Positions 40,719 through 46,834 of a stretch of DNA of 46,834 bases are shown here, in pieces; within the stretch, counting starts at the first letter, position 1, and each line of letters starts with the position of its first letter. The notes below the pieces were generated by a model. That model made no database searches. It saw nothing but the letters and a program-made list of their open reading frames with translations, and was not told the origin of the DNA. The position numbers and the translations under genes are program-made. Source of the DNA: a virus; IMG/VR virus record IMGVR_UViG_3300047496_000217, positions 1 to 46,834 of that record, one strand, 5' to 3'.

Positions 40719-41246
40719 TTATGCGTCTAACTCCTCAAGATCCGCAAACAATTCATCCTCGTCTACTGTCTTCGCCCGATCCGCTCTAACCTGAGCAACC
40801 TGTTCACTATATCGCGTACTGGCCATTGCCTTATTTTTCCAGCTCGCCGTCTGCTCACTCAGAAACAGTTTCAACTTGATCGGATCCCGTGAAGGTTCCG
40901 CCAACATTATCGCTGCGAAGAGAATCGATCCCTCACCATCGGATCTGCCGCTCGTCCACTCCTCCGAACCTGACTCCAACCATTCAGCCCGAGCTTTCAT
41001 CGCTTCGAACTTATCCTTTAGAGTCGAACCCGAAGGCAACGCTCCTGCATCGCCAATGGAGTGATCACACCCTTCCAACGCTGCTTTGACAATCAAAGAC
41101 TCAGACATCTTTTTCATGTCAAAATGCAGATTCATCCCGGGAATCGGCTCATTCTTCACGTTGTCATATGCGATGAAGTTTAGAGTCCGATTCTCAATAT
41201 CACGAAACCGCTTGATGCTCACGGCCCGCTTGTTACGAATAGTCAT
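40719..41246 (-). CDS. LFAELD-tailed early protein, paralogue B
   Basis: 175 aa, first gene of the minus arm, AGAGG site. VKAALEGCDHSIGDAGALPSG, EAMKARAEWLESGSEEWTSGRSDGEG and the C-terminus VDEDELFADLEELDA parallel the 201-aa protein at 36550. Like it, followed by a strong terminator, which suggests a short abundant transcript. Function unknown. Confidence 0.75.
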   Translation of the reverse strand: MTIRNKRAVSIKRFRDIENRTLNFIAYDNVKNEPIPGMNLHFDMKKMSESLIVKAALEGCDHSIGDAGALPSGSTLKDKFEAMKARAEWLESGSEEWTSGRSDGEGSILFAAIMLAEPSRDPIKLKLFLSEQTASWKNKAMASTRYSEQVAQVRADRAKTVDEDELFADLEELDA

Positions 41247-41650
41247 GATAAAGCCTCTTAATTAAATTAATGGTATGATTGATAACTCCCGAATTCCATC
41301 ATATTGTTAAAGATCCCTCGAATGCTAGATTCGAGTACTAGTCAAGCCCCCGACTAGTTGGTGTATCACTATCTGCTACCGTGGATACATCCTACACCTG
41401 CCCACGTTTATGCGGTAATCTAATTGCGACATTTAATGACCGTTCGTCAGGCGCATTTGGATAACTAAATATTGAGTTGAGCTCTTTTATTATTAGCTCG
41501 AAATGATATTGACAGCGTGTCAACGTGGGCACGCCGTTTGCAGGCATGCAACTCCCATGCCAACTCATTATTTACTTACAATCTCTTACAACCCACAATT
41601 TTATTAGTTAGTCAAGCTAATAAACTCTAATTAAATCAACAACTTACATC

Positions 41651-41666
41651 TGGCACGATTTATGCA
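41651..41666 (+). promoter_or_regulatory. -24/-12 (sigma-54 type) promoter-like site
   Basis: TGGCACGATTTATGCA has GG and GC dinucleotides separated by 10 bases, as in TGGCAC-N5-TTGCA with one mismatch. It faces the terminase/fibre block, 247 bases from the first ATG. Confidence 0.45.
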
Positions 41667-41735
41667 TGGGGAGGGGAAATGTTGTAAAAAAACTACAAAA
41701 TCGGCAGCGTTCTAGTCATGATCGCAGTGTGTGGA

Positions 41736-41776
41736 ATTAGCCGGGGTTAATTGTGTGGTATATAACCGAGGCTAAT
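41736..41776. promoter_or_regulatory. Imperfect inverted repeat with CCGGGG/CCGAGG
   Basis: ATTAGCCGGGGTTA (41736-41749) and TAACCGAGGCTAAT (41763-41776) match as an inverted pair at 12 of 14 positions, 13 bases apart. It contains two copies of the AACCGRGG-type element and looks like a dimer-binding operator ahead of the late genes. Confidence 0.55.
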
Positions 41777-41912
41777 CGTAGGAGCATTACGTAAATTGTC
41801 GGTAGCAATATGATTTGGTTACAATGCCGCCGGCACCTCAACTGGACAGCTTAGCCGGCATAGTGTATGGTCTGATTATGGCAAGTTTTGGGATTCACCC
41901 GCGGTAAGTATT

Positions 41913-42548
41913 ATGGAACCTGACGGCGACGCCTTGTTTGAAGAGTGCTTAAAGTTACCAGCCGGGCCAAAGGTTCAAGTTCTTAAGCGAGGGATTCGAT
42001 ACTCCCACGCCGCCATGATAGATGTGTTAATCGCAGAGCCTTGGATTCGCCAAAACGATTTAGCCAAACGATTTGATCGTACTCCTTCCTGGATCTCCAC
42101 GATCATGTCGAGCGATGCCTTTCAGAGTGCATTTGCGGCGCGAAAGGAAGAGATTCAGGATCCCATTTTAAAGTTATCGGTTGAAGAGCATACGAGGGGG
42201 ATCTTTATGAGATCCCTTGCAATACTTAAAGATAAGCTCGATCAGCCGTCGGCCGAGGTACCTGATCAATTAGCTATCCAGACCTTTGCCCAATCAGCTC
42301 GAGCCTTAGGTTACGGTGCTCGACAAGACTCCCAACCTACTGTCTCGATTACTAATCATATTGAAGTCCAAGCGGACAATCTCGTCGCACTTTTGCGGCG
42401 GGAGAAGCTTAAAATTTCTGAGGAATCCCATGTCGAAACGCAAACCATTGAAGGTACCTTCCATGAAAATGGGAGGGCACTTGGTTCAGAAGGGGCATCA
42501 GGTGAGAGCACCGAAGCACCACCTAACGGTGTCGCGGCAACAGGGTAA
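41913..42548 (+). CDS. Probable terminase small subunit
   Basis: 211 aa, first gene of the plus arm. An HTH region LIAEPWIRQNDLAKRFDRTPSWISTIM (about residues 39-65) is followed by a helical oligomerisation part and an unstructured Glu/Gly-rich tail. This is the usual shape of TerS, which recognises the packaging site and loads TerL. TerL itself lies 8.5 kb downstream across the junction, an unusual separation. The ribosome-binding site is weak. Confidence 0.65.
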   Translation: MEPDGDALFEECLKLPAGPKVQVLKRGIRYSHAAMIDVLIAEPWIRQNDLAKRFDRTPSWISTIMSSDAFQSAFAARKEEIQDPILKLSVEEHTRGIFMRSLAILKDKLDQPSAEVPDQLAIQTFAQSARALGYGARQDSQPTVSITNHIEVQADNLVALLRREKLKISEESHVETQTIEGTFHENGRALGSEGASGESTEAPPNGVAATG

Positions 42549-42575
42549 GGTACCTCGGATTAAAGGATATTCGTA

Positions 42576-42779
42576 ATGGCGAAACATAAGGGTAATGGTC
42601 GGGCACATATTTGCTACCCGGAAAAGCATACAGCTGGAATATTGAAGGGCGGGACTCTGCCGTCGATCAATAATCCTAATTATGAGGTTCGGCATCAGGG
42701 CGAGCCTACGATAGCTCACCCCACGCGTAAGCGGCATCAGCTTGCTCATATTGGTAGAATTGGGAGTGAGCCCAAGTGA
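42576..42779 (+). CDS. Small basic protein, unknown
   Basis: 67 aa, His- and Lys-rich (MAKHKGNGRAHICYPEKH; HPTRKRHQLAHIGRIG). Overlaps the following gene by four bases. Function unknown; between TerS and fibre genes. Confidence 0.58.
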   Translation: MAKHKGNGRAHICYPEKHTAGILKGGTLPSINNPNYEVRHQGEPTIAHPTRKRHQLAHIGRIGSEPK

Positions 42780-43369
42780 GATCACCAGTTTATAGCAATT
42801 CGGCAACAGCTGTAGGGTTGGCTACCTGGAATACGAGTGGGCAGCTTATTATGCCGCTCGACTATATTCAGACGGCATTTGGGGTAGGGATAGGGGTGAT
42901 GTTGTCAGAGGATGCCTCGGGGATTACTTATTCGGCTCTGATGACCTTTGATGATATGGGTCCTGATTCGTTTAGTTATGTGTCGATTTCCCAGACTACC
43001 ACTGTTGTTACGGTGACGGATCCTTCACTGCCGTTGAGGGGTGGAGTAGTAGCGGGGGATATTGTTCATATAATGAATTCAGGTGTAGCCGCCGGCGTTG
43101 ACGGATGGTATGTGGTAGCGAGTACCCCCTCGACTACTACATATACTGTTACGTCAGGTACCTCTCAGTCCGTCACCGGTGGATCAAATTCGAGGCACCA
43201 GTACTTTCGCATGTTCGCAGCGCCGGCGGCTCTCACCGCAGCCACCACGAGGGCCTCGGCGGCATTATCTCACAGTACAACGGGTCCTGTTACGGGAGTG
43301 GCACTGAATGTTACTGCCTACGCCGCTGGTCGTGCAAACATGGTAGTGGTGCAGGGTGTCGGCACCTAA
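42776..43369 (+). CDS. Virion-region beta-rich protein
   Basis: 197 aa, beta-rich and Thr/Ser/Gly-rich (ATAVGLATWNTSGQLI; TVVTVTDPSLPLRGGVVAGDIVHI). Starts with an ATGA-type overlap (GTGAGATC context; first codon ATG 42776). Probably a structural or fibre-related protein; no catalytic residues seen. Confidence 0.6.
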   Translation: MRSPVYSNSATAVGLATWNTSGQLIMPLDYIQTAFGVGIGVMLSEDASGITYSALMTFDDMGPDSFSYVSISQTTTVVTVTDPSLPLRGGVVAGDIVHIMNSGVAAGVDGWYVVASTPSTTTYTVTSGTSQSVTGGSNSRHQYFRMFAAPAALTAATTRASAALSHSTTGPVTGVALNVTAYAAGRANMVVVQGVGT

Positions 43370-43385
43370 ACCTCCATCTGACTTC

Positions 43386-46300
43386 ATGGCATCATTTCCA
43401 GGACAAAAGGGAACGGGGCCGATTGCGGCTCCTCCGACCGTACCGCAGAACTTAACTGCGAATGCAAGTTCGTCTTCGGAAATTGATTTGACTTGGAGTG
43501 CCTCGACAGATAACGGAGGACCTGGACTCAAATTCTATAATATTTATAGAAATGGGTTGGTGTTTACCTCCACTACTAATTTAACTTATCAGGATACTGG
43601 ACTCAATCCCTCTACGTTGTATACGTATAATGTAAGTGCGGTTGATAAAAATCGTACAGAATCGGCTTTGAGTTCGCCGGCCTCGGCTACTACTCTGGCT
43701 GCGCCATCGGCTACGGTTCAACAGGATCAGCCCATTACCTTGGTAGGTAGTGGGTTCGGGATTAAGTCTCAGGGTCCTGCACCGAGAGTGTGGGATAACT
43801 GTACTGATGGTACAGCCTTTGGATCTACCTCACCACAGTGGACTGGAACGAGTAAGTTTCCTGCCCTGGCGGGGGGTATTTATAATGTTCAGAATCAGCC
43901 ACCCTATTTCTCACCGACAGGTTGGCCAGTAGGCTCAGCTACTCGATGGGCCGGCGGCATGACCTCAGGGTGTCATTTATATGATTCATCTGCAGGAGTT
44001 ACACTACAACAGGATTCGAGTACTGTAGCACTCAATTATGCTTGGCAGCCGCCCAATAATGGAACAACTGTAACGTATCCCTTTGTGTCTGTGGAGATCT
44101 ACGATTACCAGTATGATGGTAATATGTTTAATGATCCGCAGACAGATAATAATACTAAAACCTATGCTGATGGGGATACGCAAGCGATCTTTGGCTCTAA
44201 TGAATATGATTATTTTGAGCCAGGACCGATTACAGTATTTCCGATTAGTAACATTACCCGGGCTAATCCGTGTGTAGTTACTTGTCCGGTTAATATATCA
44301 ACTGCACCTGTGGGTGTGGGTGATATTATGTGTATGTTTGGTGCGGAGGGGATGACCCAGATTAATGGGTTGAGTGCTCAAGTTACTGCGGTGAGTGGTG
44401 GATTTGGGGCGTGGTTGATTACACTGGCACTAGATACTACATCGTTTAGTGCTTATAACAATACTCCTTTGGTAATTAGTGCGGCGAGTGCGACAAATCC
44501 TTGTACGATTACGTTGTCGTCAGCAGCAACGACACATCCACTAGCTGGGACGTCAAGGGACTTTATTTGGATTAAGAATGCTGCCGGCGGCTCATTCGCT
44601 AATCTCAACCAGACCACTAATAGTGGTATTTTGGCAGTTCAGAACCTTAGAGGTTCGCCGGGCGCTTGGTTAGCGGATCTGTACGCAGGTCAATTCGCCG
44701 GCTCACCGATTAATGCATCAACTTGGGGTACCTATACAGCTAACAGTGGTAGTTTAACCACAGGTGGATTGAGTGTACCGTTTAGCGTAAGGGGTCAAAC
44801 CAACGCCGCCAACACCTTTATTATGACACGTGGCTGGTCGATGAACCCGATTAGTCAGATGCAGGGTCCTCCAGATGCCGCCGGACATGGTAGTGGAACT
44901 GGATACGCTACCAGCTCCCGCCTTAACATGCCCTCGGCACCTACTGCACAGGGTGTTGTTCAGGGTAGGTGGAAACGCCGTCGAATTGAAAAGTGTTGGA
45001 CACTATCTCAAACAGTGACTCCAGGTTACTTACGCATTTGGGACGACGGCGTATTGGTACTGAACTATGTAGGCAGGACAGATAATCCTGCTGCATCAAG
45101 TTTGTATCGTAATGTATCTTATGGGTCAGTATATCATCGTGATCGTGGAATTAATAACTTCGTTCACATGCAGAATGGGTATGTTGATTGGGATACTCAA
45201 TCAGGACAGTGTCCGGTTGTTTACTTTACCGATCAACCTACTTATGCTGCCTCGACGATATTTGAACCTCAACCTTACATTACAGCGTGGGCTGATGGTC
45301 AGATTGTAATTAGTAGGTTTAATCAGGGTACGTTTGCTGATGGAGCTACGGGTTATTTTCAAGTAATGCCGGGCGGCTCTACGGTAGGAACGGCTGTTCC
45401 TGTAGCCACACAGTACACGATTAATCCAACCTCTACGCCAGTTATTACGCAGAGTAGTTTACCCTCTGCTGTTAACGGGTCGGCGTATAGTCAGGTGATT
45501 AGTGCAACAGGCGGCACACCGCCTTATAGATTCTATCTGGCTTCATCGTCTACTGGGCAAGGAGTCAATGCGACACCTTGTAATAATACTTGGAGCGTAA
45601 CGACACTAAGCCCGACTTCATGTACACTAGCAAGTACACCTACAGTTAACGAAACAGATGATCTGTTTATTGCTGTGTTAGATGCTAATAGTTATAATGG
45701 AGGGGTACACTTACCTATTATTGTGGGGCAGCCGCTTAACTTCCAGTTAGCTACAGGTCACTATGTACCGAGTGTGATGCCGCCCGTTGTCGTTAACCCG
45801 CGGCCAGATACTGAAACATCCTCCTGGGAACGTTGCAGGTTAGCGCCTAATGGGATTAATTATCGCCTGCCAATTACTATTCAGGGTGGATCCTGGCCAT
45901 TCCAATATGTGATTACTGCAGTTAATGGTTCGTCCACCATACCTACGGGTATGAATATTGGTCAGACCTTTGGTAGTGGAAGTTACGGAGTATTTAACTG
46001 GGCAAATCCGGTAATTGGAACTTATCAGATTACTATTCAGGTAACTACCCAGGATTATGGTAGAACTGCTGGATCGGCTGATCCGACAGGTCAGGTTAAC
46101 GTAACGTTTACACTGACTGTAGCTGACCATACGGATGTTACTAAGTTCCTTTATATTGATGCCACGAATGGACTTGATACTAATAATGGCGCTTATGCTA
46201 CGCCGGTTAAGACACTAGCTGGGTTTGCGGCGCTGTCGAGTTCAGGTAAACAGTTATGTTTCATGAGCGGGACTTATGCGTTTAATTCACTTACCACAGT

Positions 46301-46834
46301 ACTAGATCTAACTAATCGGGCGAAAGTGTGGTATAATTATACTGGAGCAGGAGTCACGATTGATTATACGGGTGTCTGGGCAGGCACCAATATGTATATC
46401 AATGCTACGGGTCCAGGCGTGTCGATGAATGGAATTGTGTTTAACGGGTCGCCGCCTTCGTTTACTCCAGCTAACGACTACTATCACGTTAATAGCTTCG
46501 GTAATCGTTGTAATTATTACGAGTGCACGTTCCAGAACTTCAATGGATTGAATTCTAGTCAGACTAATTTCGCCAACTGGGGCGGACTGGCGATGTTCGC
46601 CAATTCGGCGAACCATGAGTATGTAAGTTCAGTTAATAATACCATTTCTGGATTCAGCCGGCTGGCGAGCGGCGGCGGACATGTCTGGTACTCGACTAAG
46701 TATTCAGTAATTGAGGGTACCACAATTAGTGGATTCAACACTCCAAACAATATCATGCACGGAGTGATTACGAAAGGACACAACTCATTTAGTACTATTA
46801 GAAATGTGTTCTCAGCTTCGGGACAGACCTTTGG
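43386..46834 (+). CDS. Giant tail fibre / adhesin, N-terminal part (continues at 1-596)
   Basis: The open frame runs from ATG 43386 to the contig end and on through base 596 after circularisation, giving 1305 aa. GTG 43356 is an alternative start; neither has a clear ribosome-binding site. Residues 13-100 form an Fn3 domain (PQNLTANASSSSEIDLTW; YNVSAVDKN). A large beta-rich middle follows, with a lectin/glucanase-like stretch around 480-600 (GRWKRRRIEKCWTLSQ; YLRIWDDGVLVLNY). Then an Ig-like domain of the TGGTPPYRF kind (near residue 710) and another near 830. From about residue 920 (FLYIDATNGLDTNNGAYATPVKTL) the start of a right-handed parallel beta-helix is evident. This is the host-recognition fibre or spike, possibly polysaccharide-binding or degrading. 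Confidence 0.85.
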   Translation, partial: MASFPGQKGTGPIAAPPTVPQNLTANASSSSEIDLTWSASTDNGGPGLKFYNIYRNGLVFTSTTNLTYQDTGLNPSTLYTYNVSAVDKNRTESALSSPASATTLAAPSATVQQDQPITLVGSGFGIKSQGPAPRVWDNCTDGTAFGSTSPQWTGTSKFPALAGGIYNVQNQPPYFSPTGWPVGSATRWAGGMTSGCHLYDSSAGVTLQQDSSTVALNYAWQPPNNGTTVTYPFVSVEIYDYQYDGNMFNDPQTDNNTKTYADGDTQAIFGSNEYDYFEPGPITVFPISNITRANPCVVTCPVNISTAPVGVGDIMCMFGAEGMTQINGLSAQVTAVSGGFGAWLITLALDTTSFSAYNNTPLVISAASATNPCTITLSSAATTHPLAGTSRDFIWIKNAAGGSFANLNQTTNSGILAVQNLRGSPGAWLADLYAGQFAGSPINASTWGTYTANSGSLTTGGLSVPFSVRGQTNAANTFIMTRGWSMNPISQMQGPPDAAGHGSGTGYATSSRLNMPSAPTAQGVVQGRWKRRRIEKCWTLSQTVTPGYLRIWDDGVLVLNYVGRTDNPAASSLYRNVSYGSVYHRDRGINNFVHMQNGYVDWDTQSGQCPVVYFTDQPTYAASTIFEPQPYITAWADGQIVISRFNQGTFADGATGYFQVMPGGSTVGTAVPVATQYTINPTSTPVITQSSLPSAVNGSAYSQVISATGGTPPYRFYLASSSTGQGVNATPCNNTWSVTTLSPTSCTLASTPTVNETDDLFIAVLDANSYNGGVHLPIIVGQPLNFQLATGHYVPSVMPPVVVNPRPDTETSSWERCRLAPNGINYRLPITIQGGSWPFQYVITAVNGSSTIPTGMNIGQTFGSGSYGVFNWANPVIGTYQITIQVTTQDYGRTAGSADPTGQVNVTFTLTVADHTDVTKFLYIDATNGLDTNNGAYATPVKTLAGFAALSSSGKQLCFMSGTYAFNSLTTVLDLTNRAKVWYNYTGAGVTIDYTGVWAGTNMYINATGPGVSMNGIVFNGSPPSFTPANDYYHVNSFGNRCNYYECTFQNFNGLNSSQTNFANWGGLAMFANSANHEYVSSVNNTISGFSRLASGGGHVWYSTKYSVIEGTTISGFNTPNNIMHGVITKGHNSFSTIRNVFSASGQTF
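46708..46834. repeat. Terminal direct repeat, right copy
   Basis: Identical to bases 1-127. Lies inside the beta-helix part of the giant fibre gene. See left copy. Confidence 0.95.

Larger units (their letters stand above)
41247..41912. other. Long intergenic region between the two arms
   Basis: No supported gene. Perfect inverted repeats: CTCGAAT/ATTCGAG (41317-41335), ACTAGTC/GACTAGT (41337-41358), TTGACA/TGTCAA (41509-41523), CGTG/CACG (41524-41533), TTGCA/TGCAA (41538-41551), TTTATTAG/CTAATAAA (41600-41624), TTGTA/TACAA (41682-41698), and the 14-bp pair at 41736-41776. Likely site of early and late promoters and possibly the replication origin. Confidence 0.7.

Noticed and set aside
40574-40789. 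Plus-strand reading frame starting MCHRIGITVDDDS
   Set aside because: It runs through the terminator and the end of the well-supported minus-strand 175-aa gene and has no ribosome-binding site; a non-coding transcript is more likely.
1-46834. CRISPR array, diversity-generating retroelement, tRNA genes, integrase
   Set aside because: No spaced direct repeats of suitable length, no reverse transcriptase, no cloverleaf-like sequence and no tyrosine or serine recombinase signature was seen.

Overview
The window is a complete tailed-phage genome. Bases 1-127 are repeated exactly at 46708-46834, so the molecule is circular or circularly permuted with about 46,707 unique bases, and one giant tail-fibre gene runs across the junction (43386 to the end, then 1-596). 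The head-to-tail genes resemble P22-type proteins (gp4-like adaptor, gp10-like hub, ejection proteins) and no tape measure, major tail tube or sheath is visible, so a short-tailed (podovirus-like) virion is the best reading. A T4-type lysozyme plus nested i-spanin/o-spanin genes point to a Gram-negative host. No integrase, repressor, RNA polymerase, tRNA or CRISPR array was seen; this fits a virulent phage that uses host RNA polymerase.

The layout is two opposing arms. The plus arm begins at the small terminase candidate (41913), crosses the junction and ends at a strong terminator at 24442. Its order is small terminase, giant fibre and fibre-like proteins, fibre-tail adaptor with an unusual Trp repeat, large terminase, portal, GroES-like co-chaperonin, scaffold, decoration, major capsid, head-tail adaptors, a sulfotransferase-like gene, an Asp/Asn hydroxylase-like gene, three ejection proteins, a PurD-like ATP-grasp enzyme, a CxxC protein, an appendage protein and the lysis cassette.

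The minus arm runs from 41246 down to 24476. It starts with small early genes of mostly unknown function (endonuclease VII-like, HTH, DUF3846, zinc-ribbon and membrane peptides, two paralogues ending in an LFAELD-type tail). It continues with recombination and replication genes: a Cas4/AddB-like nuclease, a RecA-like ATPase, an ssDNA-binding candidate, a ParB-methyltransferase fusion, a uracil-DNA-glycosylase/DNA polymerase A fusion, a free-standing HNH endonuclease and a primase/helicase-type ATPase whose reading frame is broken by one base. Between the arms lies about 660 bp of non-coding DNA (41247-41912) rich in inverted repeats, with a -24/-12 (sigma-54 type) promoter-like site.

Most worth following up: the one-base frame break in the helicase gene beside a hairpin; nine W-x4-W-x2-Q repeats in the fibre adaptor; the shared C-terminal LFAELD tail on three early proteins; modification-type enzymes embedded in the virion genes; an AACCGRGG element repeated in non-coding gaps; a mirrored promoter pair at 40.38-40.58 kb; and an apparent excess of CCGGCGG/CCGCCGG over the whole genome.
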